From positions 1 through 5,648 of the forward strand of contig JAFOIS010000275.1 of NCBI GenBank assembly GCA_017420605.1: a DNA stretch of 5,648 nucleotides, in the 5' to 3' direction. The stretch comes from Lachnospiraceae bacterium (GTDB lineage: Bacteria > Bacillota > Clostridia > Lachnospirales > Lachnospiraceae). The translations under genes were made by a program, and so were the position numbers. The notes below the pieces were generated by a model. That model had not been told where the DNA came from, ran no database searches, and was given only the letters and a program-made list of their open reading frames with translations. Each line of letters opens with the position of its first letter. Position 1 is the stretch's first letter. Shown here piece after piece: positions 1 through 5,148 of this stretch.

Positions 1-794
1 AAGTGTCCCCAGGAGGCGTCGTTTTCATGATCCCGCGGTGTGAGGTTCCCGCAGAAGCCCTGCAGATAAAGGACCGGGATATCGCCGAAGACCGCCTTGA
101 GATTCCGCCTGAGGACCCCGGGGAAGTCGGCGGATACATACGGCAGAGCATAAAGCTCCGACGGATGCGTCGAATAATTGACGATGACCGCGAGCGGCTT
201 CTCGATCCGGTTGACGTCATACGTCTTCTCCGGCATGAACCAGATCACCTGCAGTTCCGGATCTTCCGGTCCCTCCTTCATAAGGCGCCCCGGATATTCC
301 GGTCCTCCCGGTTCCATCATGCTCTCGCCGGATTCCATGAAATACCGGCGGTTATGCACGCATTTCCATTCCGTGCCGCGGCCGTAGGAATAGTACGCTT
401 TCCGCCGTTTCTCCCACGCCCTGATCCCGGCCTTCGCGATGAGGGCACCGAAGATCTCAAAATAGGAAAGGTCGGTCGCCGGAAAGTACGGCGAGATGCT
501 CGGCCTTGCCGTCGGCCCGGTGTGCGTGTGCGTCGCGGAAATGAGGATGTGGTCAAAAGGCAGCCCCGTTTTTTCCGAGATCTCCCGCCGGATCTTATCG
601 GCGTCTTCCTCCGCGAAGCGCGCGATGTCGCAGGAGACCCAGATGAAGCTGTTTTCCCCTGCTTCCACCGCCCACGCGCTGGCATAGAGCGGGGTGTGGA
701 ATATCATTTCCGAGCTTTGGTAAAAGGTAAATGTTCCGCCCATCCGGAACACGCAGCTGTCATCCAGCCGGACTTCCGCAAAACCTGTGATCAT
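1..794 (-). CDS. Neutral/alkaline ceramidase-like hydrolase, N-terminal part (runs off left edge)
   Basis: The first 264 codons of a larger gene are visible; the 3' end lies beyond position 1. The protein resembles the N-terminal domain of the neutral/alkaline non-lysosomal ceramidase family, whose characterised members are zinc amidases that split N-acyl sphingosine. Visible family marks are ATHTHTGP at residues 87-94 (likely zinc-site histidines 89 and 91), NYSTHP at 206-211 (His210, likely another zinc ligand), SADFPG at 221-226 and GFCGNLTPRD at 246-255. In the Pseudomonas enzyme the last motif carries the catalytic serine; here Thr252 appears to occupy that place. I see no signal peptide: the N-terminus is MITGFAEVRL, so the protein is probably cytoplasmic, unlike secreted ceramidases. 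The start ATG at 794-792 is preceded by AGGAAAG about 7 bases upstream, and a good promoter lies at 832-860. Many bacterial members of this family have no proven substrate, so ceramidase activity is not assured; the family call is fairly firm. Confidence 0.85.
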   Translation of the reverse strand, partial: MITGFAEVRLDDSCVFRMGGTFTFYQSSEMIFHTPLYASAWAVEAGENSFIWVSCDIARFAEEDADKIRREISEKTGLPFDHILISATHTHTGPTARPSISPYFPATDLSYFEIFGALIAKAGIRAWEKRRKAYYSYGRGTEWKCVHNRRYFMESGESMMEPGGPEYPGRLMKEGPEDPELQVIWFMPEKTYDVNRIEKPLAVIVNYSTHPSELYALPYVSADFPGVLRRNLKAVFGDIPVLYLQGFCGNLTPRDHENDASWGH

Positions 795-831
795 AACGCG
801 CTTTCCTTTCCGATCGAAGGCTACTGAATTT

Positions 832-860
832 GTTTTAATTCCCGCGCGCTTTCCTGTCAA
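832..860 (-). promoter_or_regulatory. Sigma-A-type promoter for the ceramidase-like gene
   Basis: On the minus strand a perfect -35 TTGACA (860-855) is followed by a 17-bp spacer and a -10 TAAAAC (837-832, four of six consensus bases). A start near 825 would give a leader of about 30 bases containing the AGGAAAG ribosome binding site. No operator or leader hairpin is obvious, so basal expression is expected. Confidence 0.65.
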
Positions 861-880
861 GGAGGAGGCTGCGCCTTCTA

Positions 881-909
881 TTTTCCGGAAAATGGTGTAT
901 AGTTATTAT
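881..909 (+). promoter_or_regulatory. Possible promoter of the DMT transporter with a 12-bp palindrome
   Basis: In the divergent intergenic region, two -10-like hexamers read toward the transporter gene: TATAGT at 898-903 and TATTAT at 904-909, each five of six to consensus. For the second, a 17-bp spacer places TTTTCC (881-886) at -35, a poor match. That element forms half of a perfect 12-bp palindrome, TTTTCCGGAAAA (881-892), which could be a repressor or activator site or simply chance. I see no other plausible promoter before the start at 947. Confidence 0.35.
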
Positions 910-946
910 TCGAGCCGTTGACCCTGCACCTGGGATCCGTGAAATC

Positions 947-1804
947 ATGATCTACCTGCTTCTTGCCGCCGTAAGCAGCGCCGCAATGGCGCTTGTGCTC
1001 AAATTTTTTCAGAATACGGAAGGAAACCGCTACGGGATCATTCTCGGCAATTACCTGATCTGTATCGTGATCTCCTATCTCCGGCTGCCGGATAAGGCCC
1101 TTGTTTTCGCCGGCTCCCCGGTCACGGTCCTCTGCGGCATCATCACCGGCATTTTCTTTGTCGCCGGTCTCGTCACGATGCAGACGAGCATCCGGCACAA
1201 CGGCGCGACGCTGACCGCCGTATTTGCAAAGCTCGGCCTCGTCATTTCTCTCGCGGTGAGTATCCTTGCGTTCGGAGAACGTCCGAAGGCGCTGCAGATC
1301 CTCGGCCTTATTCTTGTGACGTGCGCGATCGTACTGATCAACGGCAGCAGCACATCCGGCAGCGGGGGAGCAGGCGGGAAGCCGCATACGCTCTCGCTCT
1401 TTCTTGCCCTGCTTTCCGGCGGCGGCGGCAGCGCCATGGCAAAAGTCTTTGAGCAGCTCGGGCCGCGCAGCGAAGATGAACTGTATTTCCTGTACCTTTT
1501 TGCCGTCGCCGCTGTCCTGACAGGTCTTTTAGCCCTCCACGAAACAAAAAAGACCGGCCTTCCTCTCCGTATCAAGGAGATGGCGGCCGGGATCCTTGTG
1601 GGCGTCCCGAATTACTATGCCTCGTTCCTGATCCTGCCGGCCCTTGTCCTGCTGCCGGCGTTTATCGTCTATCCCGCTGTCAGCTGCGGGTCGATCCTCA
1701 TCGTGATGGCGGTGAGCGCGCTCCTTTTCCGCGAAAAGCACAGCCCGCGGCAGCGTATCGGGATCCTCCTCATACTCGCCGCCCTGGTGCTGCTGAATCT
1801 GTGA
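947..1804 (+). CDS. EamA/DMT-family membrane transporter
   Basis: A 285-residue integral membrane protein of the drug/metabolite transporter superfamily, of usual length for the ten-helix EamA type. Hydrophobic segments fall near residues 2-21, 28-45, 56-76, 88-109, 115-132, 147-165, 178-196, 212-230, 233-261 (probably two helices) and 269-285. The two-fold internal repeat shows in matching half ends: AFGERPKALQILG (108-120) before helix 5 and LFREKHSPRQRIG (260-272) before helix 10, the usual E-x-P/basic loop followed by a glycine-rich last helix. A Gly/Ser-rich linker (134-144) joins the halves. Members export or import small metabolites such as amino acids; the substrate cannot be told here. 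ATG at 947 is the only reasonable start in frame, but its ribosome binding site is weak (GGGAT about ten bases upstream). It converges with the gene at 1822-2448, leaving only 17 bp between stop codons and no visible terminator. Confidence 0.88.
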   Translation: MIYLLLAAVSSAAMALVLKFFQNTEGNRYGIILGNYLICIVISYLRLPDKALVFAGSPVTVLCGIITGIFFVAGLVTMQTSIRHNGATLTAVFAKLGLVISLAVSILAFGERPKALQILGLILVTCAIVLINGSSTSGSGGAGGKPHTLSLFLALLSGGGGSAMAKVFEQLGPRSEDELYFLYLFAVAAVLTGLLALHETKKTGLPLRIKEMAAGILVGVPNYYASFLILPALVLLPAFIVYPAVSCGSILIVMAVSALLFREKHSPRQRIGILLILAALVLLNL

Positions 1805-1821
1805 CCCGCCGGCAGTGACCG

Positions 1822-2448
1822 TCATTTTCTCCAGCGGTATTTCGAAAGGTCCACCCGTCCGTCTTTTACTTCCACACCTTCCGACTGAAGGATCTCCCCC
1901 TGTTTCCAGGCGCCGCCGAACGCGTATTCCCCGGCAAGCTCACCTTTCGCGTTCACCACGCGGTGGCACGGGATCGTCTGCGGATCCGGGTTTTTGTGAA
2001 GCGCGTTTCCGACCGCCCTGGCCATCTTCCGGTCCCCGGCCTCTTCCGCCACCTGCGCATAGGTCGCCACACACCCCCTGGGGATCCTCTTTACCGCTTC
2101 ATAGATCCTCTTTGTCGGGCTGTCCGAAATAAGGCCGTAGCTCTCGGCGATCATCTGCCGGATATCCCCGTCCGGTATGCTTCCGTCGAGGATGACCGTG
2201 TTCCAGTGCTCTTTGTTCTGATGATACCCCGGCAGGACCGACGCGTGGACCTTTCGCCAGAAATAGGCCTTTTCCGGCTCGGTTTTCACATTAAGGCAGA
2301 TCTGTCCGTCCTTCTCATATGTCCAGAGAAAGGCTTTCTTATTTCCTCTGTAACGCACCAGTTTCCAGTTCGGGTCATGAAAAGGCGTATCCTCATAGGT
2401 GTCCGGGAAAGACAGCCCGAATGAAAGCGCCTCTCTGCGTGTCTTCAT
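1822..2448 (-). CDS. YjbR/MmcQ domain fused to O6-alkylguanine-DNA alkyltransferase domain
   Basis: A 208-residue two-domain protein. Residues 1-110 resemble the YjbR/MmcQ family, a small fold related to DNA-binding proteins; typical stretches are the SFPDTYEDTPFH start (13-24) and SYGLI (103-107) at its end. Residues 113-208 match the DNA-binding and catalytic domain of O6-alkylguanine-DNA alkyltransferases, which move an alkyl group from damaged guanine to a cysteine in a one-use reaction. The motif IPCHRVV (159-165) keeps the acceptor Cys161, so this is not an alkyltransferase-like protein with tryptophan there. RAVGNAL (144-150) carries the expected arginine finger Arg144, VATYAQVA (127-134) the helix-turn-helix tyrosine, and NPDP (153-156) the conserved asparagine. 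The usual N-terminal alkyltransferase domain is replaced by the YjbR domain. ATG at 2448 has GGGAG six bases upstream. The gene follows the DUF3021 gene by 17 bp and is probably cotranscribed. Cytoplasmic DNA repair is likely; the role of the YjbR part is unknown. Confidence 0.88.
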   Translation of the reverse strand: MKTRREALSFGLSFPDTYEDTPFHDPNWKLVRYRGNKKAFLWTYEKDGQICLNVKTEPEKAYFWRKVHASVLPGYHQNKEHWNTVILDGSIPDGDIRQMIAESYGLISDSPTKRIYEAVKRIPRGCVATYAQVAEEAGDRKMARAVGNALHKNPDPQTIPCHRVVNAKGELAGEYAFGGAWKQGEILQSEGVEVKDGRVDLSKYRWRK

Positions 2449-2465
2449 CGCGTTCTCCCGTATTT

Positions 2466-2927
2466 TTACGTATCCGCCATCGACAGTTCGTTGATCTCCC
2501 CGATCTCCCTCTTCAGCCGCTTATACGCGATCACGAACATGATCGCATGCGTCGCCGCATAGCCGGCAAGCGTGCCGATAAACGGCGCCGGGTACTTCTG
2601 CAGCTGCCAGAGCAGCATCGTAATGGCAAGGCATACGGCGGCAGTGACAGTGAAATAGATCATGCTCTGCATGAGGAACCCGATCCTTTCCAGATCGTAT
2701 ACGAACGTCATCACGGAAAAGGTAAACCCGATCACCCCGTAGAGGAGGACGTTGACGTAGCCGGCAATGACCGGCGTCGGGAAGAGCGCCAGAAACTCCG
2801 GCGACATGGTAATAATACCCGTTCCGCTGACCGAAGATACGATACTGTCGATCAGAAGATTGACGATAAGGCCCGCAAGCATCGATATCGTGAAGCTGAT
2901 CAGTCCTCTTTTCAGATACTCTCTCAT
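2466..2927 (-). CDS. DUF3021 membrane protein, probable partner of the LytTR regulator
   Basis: A 153-residue membrane protein with four hydrophobic segments near residues 8-30, 52-76, 85-109 and 115-135, a short basic N-terminus (MREYLKRG) and a charged cytoplasmic-type tail starting YKRLKREIGEINEL (135-148). Length, four-helix layout and direct pairing with a LytTR gene fit the DUF3021 family. In streptococcal LytTR regulatory systems (HdrRM, BrsRM) the membrane partner inhibits its LytTR protein; the same role is inferred here. The start ATG overlaps the LytTR stop in ATGA (2927-2924) and its own ribosome binding site is poor, so translation is probably coupled to the regulator. The signal it senses, if any, is not visible. 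Confidence 0.82.
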   Translation of the reverse strand: MREYLKRGLISFTISMLAGLIVNLLIDSIVSSVSGTGIITMSPEFLALFPTPVIAGYVNVLLYGVIGFTFSVMTFVYDLERIGFLMQSMIYFTVTAAVCLAITMLLWQLQKYPAPFIGTLAGYAATHAIMFVIAYKRLKREIGEINELSMADT

Positions 2928-3388
2928 CCGTTTTTCACCGGCCTTTCCGTAAGGAGCCTTTCCCTGATCTTCGCGACGTTCCGCCTCGAGACGTACGTCT
3001 CGTATCCGTTCTTCATCCGGATCCGGATCGTTCCCGATATGCTCATATCCAGCTTCCGGATCTTTCTGATATTCACAAGTTCCGACTTCGAGATCCGGAC
3101 GAACAGGTGTTCACCGAACGCCTGTTCGAACTCGTAAAGCTTCGCGGGCACCGTATAGGTACCCTCCTCGCACAGGGCCATCACCTTCTGCCCTTCCGCG
3201 TACACCGAAATGATCCCGCCGGGTGTGAGCAGGCAGCGGTTCCCCCGCGCGTCCGTCCCGGGTATGCGGCGGTCATACATCTCATGGAGTTCCCGCTCGA
3301 CCGTGCGGACTTCGTCCGTCATTGCCCCGCTGCACACGTGAAGCTCGACGGCGCCGTATTTTCTGTCTATCTCGGTTCTGATATCCAT
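2924..3388 (-). CDS. LytTR-domain transcriptional regulator without receiver domain
   Basis: A 154-residue protein with a C-terminal LytTR DNA-binding domain at about residues 54-147. The family's core is clear: EEGTYTVPAKLYEFE (74-88), then FVRISKSELVNIRKIRKL (96-113), then RMKNGYETYVSRRNVAKI (124-141), the last being the usual nG....vSR...k pattern. There is no phosphoacceptor receiver domain; the first 50 residues are short and charged, as in stand-alone LytTR regulators controlled by a membrane partner rather than by phosphorylation. LytTR proteins bind pairs of 9-bp direct repeats, and such a pair lies at 5083-5112 upstream of the ABC operon. The start ATG at 3388 has AGGAAAGGGA about seven bases upstream and an extended -10 promoter at 3411-3419. 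Together with the DUF3021 gene it forms a LytTR regulatory system. I see no LytTR-type repeat in front of its own promoter, so self-activation is not suggested. Confidence 0.9.
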   Translation of the reverse strand: MDIRTEIDRKYGAVELHVCSGAMTDEVRTVERELHEMYDRRIPGTDARGNRCLLTPGGIISVYAEGQKVMALCEEGTYTVPAKLYEFEQAFGEHLFVRISKSELVNIRKIRKLDMSISGTIRIRMKNGYETYVSRRNVAKIRERLLTERPVKNG

Positions 3389-3410
3389 AGGCCTGTCCCT
3401 TTCCTCTCCG

Positions 3411-3419
3411 AGTATAGCA
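3411..3419 (-). promoter_or_regulatory. Extended -10 promoter of the LytTR-DUF3021-alkyltransferase operon
   Basis: On the minus strand TGCTATACT (3419-3411) is a TGn extension plus a -10 with five of six consensus bases. A start near 3404 gives a leader of about 16 bases that still contains the ribosome binding site. No good -35 lies at the proper distance (CGGATT at 17 bp), which extended -10 promoters tolerate. It lies directly after the terminator at 3443-3468, giving the regulator its own transcription unit. Confidence 0.55.
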
Positions 3420-3442
3420 CAGATGCGGCCGCAAATCCGACG

Positions 3443-3468
3443 AAAAAGGCGCGGACCGCCCGCGCCTT
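3443..3468 (-). terminator. Rho-independent terminator of the ABC exporter operon
   Basis: Read on the minus strand, a perfect 9-bp stem AAGGCGCGG (3468-3460), a 5-base loop and CCGCGCCTT (3454-3446) run into a CTTTTTC tract. The stem begins five bases after the TAA stop of the permease gene, the classical place for an intrinsic terminator. On the other strand the stem is followed by TTCTCTTTT, but no gene ends there. Confidence 0.85.
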
Positions 3469-3473
3469 CTCTT

Positions 3474-4247
3474 TTACGAAAGGTCAGCCCGCATCTTCCG
3501 CCGGAAAACGAAGCAGGAAAGGACTGTAAGTACAGCCGCCGCGCACGTCACCACGGCAAGCGGGATCCAGAATGATTCCCTCCCGAAATCAAGATGGATC
3601 GCGGACCGGATGAGCTTCGTCGCGTAGAAGAACGGCAGACATCTGCTGATCTTCTCCATGATTCCGCCGACGCCTTCGACGTCGAACCAAATCCCGCCGA
3701 CAAAAGATCCCAGCGAAATGATGATCGAGCAGATCCCCGGCGCCGACTTCTCGTTGAAGAGCGTCCCGAAAAGGAAGCCTATGGCGGTGAACATCAGCGC
3801 CGCGGGTAGGAGCGATGCCGCGCCGAGGAGAAGTCCCGCAGGGCGGAGGTCATACCCGGCGATGAGCGCGATGCCCATCGATACGCCGAAGGAAATAATG
3901 ACCTGCGCAAGAGCCACAAGGAGCATCGGCAGGATATAGCCGCCCATGAAATCGCCGCTCTTCATCGGGGAAGCGTAAAGGCGGATAAGGAACGAGCCCG
4001 ACCGGTCTTTCGCGACGCCGATCGCGGTAAACAGCATGACGAACATGAGCCCGAAGACCGCGATCCCGCCGGCCAGATTATCGATCCGGAAGAGCGTCAT
4101 GCCTGCCTCCTTCGGGATCGAGGCGTTGACCACCGACATGATGATCAGCATGACGATCGGAAAGGCGGCGCAGAAGATATAGCTGAGCGCGTCCCGCGAC
4201 ATCTCGATCAGGTTTCTTTTCGCAAAGCTAAGCATCCTGTTATTCAT
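3474..4247 (-). CDS. ABC-2 type transporter permease
   Basis: A 257-residue membrane protein of the ABC-2 family, of usual length, with six hydrophobic segments near residues 22-40, 58-80, 103-126, 137-161, 168-187 and 226-248. The loop after helix 2, AKDRSGSFLIRLYASPMKSGDF (79-100), is the hallmark of the family (an acidic/basic loop followed by SP before helix 3). It should form the membrane channel of an exporter as a dimer with two copies of the ATPase encoded just upstream. The start ATG at 4247 lies 8 bp inside the ATPase gene and is preceded by GGAGCAGGAA, so the two are translated together. ABC-2 exporters of this size move lipids, drugs, antimicrobial peptides or polysaccharides; nothing in the sequence picks one. 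A terminator follows five bases after the stop. Confidence 0.9.
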   Translation of the reverse strand: MNNRMLSFAKRNLIEMSRDALSYIFCAAFPIVMLIIMSVVNASIPKEAGMTLFRIDNLAGGIAVFGLMFVMLFTAIGVAKDRSGSFLIRLYASPMKSGDFMGGYILPMLLVALAQVIISFGVSMGIALIAGYDLRPAGLLLGAASLLPAALMFTAIGFLFGTLFNEKSAPGICSIIISLGSFVGGIWFDVEGVGGIMEKISRCLPFFYATKLIRSAIHLDFGRESFWIPLAVVTCAAAVLTVLSCFVFRRKMRADLS

Positions 4248-4971
4248 TTCCTGCTCCTTCCGCGATCGTGACGAATACGTCTTCCAGTCCCTTTTTCCCG
4301 GTCAGCTTCTCCAGCTCGCAAAGCGTCCCTTCGGCCGCGATCCTGCCGTCGATCATGATATAGATCCGGTCGGCGAGCGCTTCCGCCTCCTCCATATAGT
4401 GCGTAGTCAGGACGATCGACATCTGCTTCTTCAGCGCTTCGATCTCCCTCCACAGCTGCCGGCGCGCCAGCACGTCGAGGCCGAGCGTCGGCTCATCGAG
4501 GAACAGCACCCGGGGCTCGCCGATGACGGCCATGGCGATCGAAAGCTTCCGCTTCCAGCCGCCGGATAAGAGTTTTGCCTTCTTCCCCTCGAATTCTCCG
4601 AGCCCGAACGCGGCGATCGTATTTTCGACCGCTTCCTTTATCCTGTCCTTTGGAAGATACAGGGAGGCCATGAATTCCAGGTTCTCGCGCACGGTCAGAT
4701 TTTCCGCGACCGCGGTATCCTGGGTGGAGATGCCCACCAGTTTTTTTACGGCGTCCGGTTCCGCAAGGACGTCATGCCCGAGGATCTTCGCGCTCCCCTC
4801 GTCCGGTTTCGACAGGCAGGTCAGCATCCGGATCGTCGTTGTCTTTCCCGCGCCGTTCACCCCGAGCAGCGCGGTGAGCTGCCCGGCCGGAACGGTGATC
4901 GAAAGACGGTCGACCGCCGTTTTCTCCTTATACCGTTTCGTTAGATCCCGGGTCTCGATCGCGTATTCCAT
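4240..4971 (-). CDS. ABC transporter ATP-binding protein
   Basis: A 243-residue cytoplasmic ATPase that powers the permease encoded next to it. All nucleotide-binding motifs are present: Walker A GVNGAGKTT (37-45), Q-loop STQD (82-85, Gln84), signature LSGGW (135-139), Walker B VLFLDEP (155-161), and the H-loop TTHYMEEAE (189-197, His191), whose HYMEEAE form is typical of the DrrA/CcmA-like subfamily paired with ABC-2 permeases. Signature position five is Trp rather than the common Gln. I chose ATG at 4971 because AGGAGG lies five bases upstream and the family begins at about this point. An in-frame ATG at 5022 would add 17 residues (starting MIYGFF) but lies inside the terminator hairpin and has no ribosome binding site. 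Expression is probably controlled by the LytTR-type site at 5083-5112. Confidence 0.93.
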   Translation of the reverse strand: MEYAIETRDLTKRYKEKTAVDRLSITVPAGQLTALLGVNGAGKTTTIRMLTCLSKPDEGSAKILGHDVLAEPDAVKKLVGISTQDTAVAENLTVRENLEFMASLYLPKDRIKEAVENTIAAFGLGEFEGKKAKLLSGGWKRKLSIAMAVIGEPRVLFLDEPTLGLDVLARRQLWREIEALKKQMSIVLTTHYMEEAEALADRIYIMIDGRIAAEGTLCELEKLTGKKGLEDVFVTIAEGAGNE

Positions 4972-5004
4972 ATTTTCCTCCTCTTCCGATATTTCTCCGG
5001 CCGC

Positions 5005-5055
5005 AAAAAAGCCGTATATCATCGCAGATCTCTTACTTCTGCGATCATATACGGC
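5005..5055 (-). terminator. Long-stem Rho-independent terminator upstream of the ABC operon
   Basis: On the minus strand two 18-base arms (5055-5038 and 5028-5011) pair perfectly except for one central G-G mismatch, around a 9-base loop, and the second arm runs straight into TTTTTT (5010-5005). It would end transcripts from the gene at 5149-5648, although it lies 94 bp after that stop codon and only 33 bp before the ATPase start. A transcript starting upstream of it would be attenuated before reaching the ABC genes. There is no T run on the plus strand, so it works in one direction. Confidence 0.8.
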
Positions 5056-5072
5056 CCGGGATACGAATGGAA
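5044..5072 (-). promoter_or_regulatory. Candidate LytTR-activated promoter of the ABC operon
   Basis: TATGAT (5049-5044, five of six to the -10 consensus) is preceded at 17 bp by TTCCAT (5072-5067), a poor -35. A weak -35 with activator repeats 10 bp upstream is what an activated promoter would look like. The -10 lies within the first arm of the terminator hairpin, and the predicted start (near 5037) falls at the hairpin loop. Based only on hexamer matching; a second, weaker option is CATAAA at 5080-5075. Confidence 0.4.
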
Positions 5073-5082
5073 GATTTATGAC

Positions 5083-5112
5083 ACAAACGGTCGTCTGCGG
5101 CAGATGAACGGA
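5083..5112 (-). promoter_or_regulatory. Putative LytTR operator: two 9-bp direct repeats, 12-bp spacer
   Basis: On the minus strand TCCGTTCAT (5112-5104) and ACCGTTTGT (5091-5083) both fit every position of the published LytTR-family consensus [TA][AC][CA]GTTN[AG][TG], and the 12-bp spacer equals the known 12-13 bp spacing, placing both on the same helix face (21-bp period). The site lies 10 bp upstream of the candidate -35 of the ABC operon. The likely binder is the LytTR protein encoded at 2924-3388. Binding is inferred from consensus only. Confidence 0.6.
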
Positions 5113-5148
5113 CGATCGGGCTTTCGCGGAAATGAAAGCGCTCCCGTT

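Noticed and set aside
3..827. Long plus-strand open frame of 274 codons opposite the ceramidase-like gene
   Set aside because: Its product is Arg/Pro/His-rich with no family features, while the minus frame encodes conserved zinc-hydrolase motifs and has a promoter and ribosome binding site. It is a shadow caused by high GC content.
914..922. GCCGTTGAC as a possible LytTR half site near the transporter gene
   Set aside because: It fails the first and last positions of the consensus and has no partner repeat at 21 bp.
1801..1820. Direct repeat GTGACC at 1801-1806 and 1815-1820 between convergent genes
   Set aside because: Only six bases, not a stem-loop, no T run; it is neither a terminator nor a recognisable site.
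2319..3137. Plus-strand open frame of 272 codons opposite the alkyltransferase, DUF3021 and LytTR genes
   Set aside because: It is highly charged and low in complexity and spans three well-supported minus-strand genes, so it is not plausible as a protein.
4972..5022. Extended N-terminus of the ATPase starting at 5022
   Set aside because: The ATG lies in the terminator hairpin without a ribosome binding site, the added 17 residues do not belong to the ABC domain, and the start at 4971 has AGGAGG at ideal spacing.
5020..5049. Nine-codon leader peptide (MIAEVRDLR) inside the hairpin on the minus strand, its stop overlapping the ATG at 5022
   Set aside because: No ribosome binding site and no run of regulatory codons as in attenuation peptides; it would also lie upstream of or at the predicted transcript start. 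Probably chance.
5120..5139. Six-bp inverted repeat GCTTTC/GAAAGC just after the stop of the right-edge gene
   Set aside because: Short stem with an eight-base loop and no T run; too weak to call a terminator compared with the 5005-5055 hairpin.
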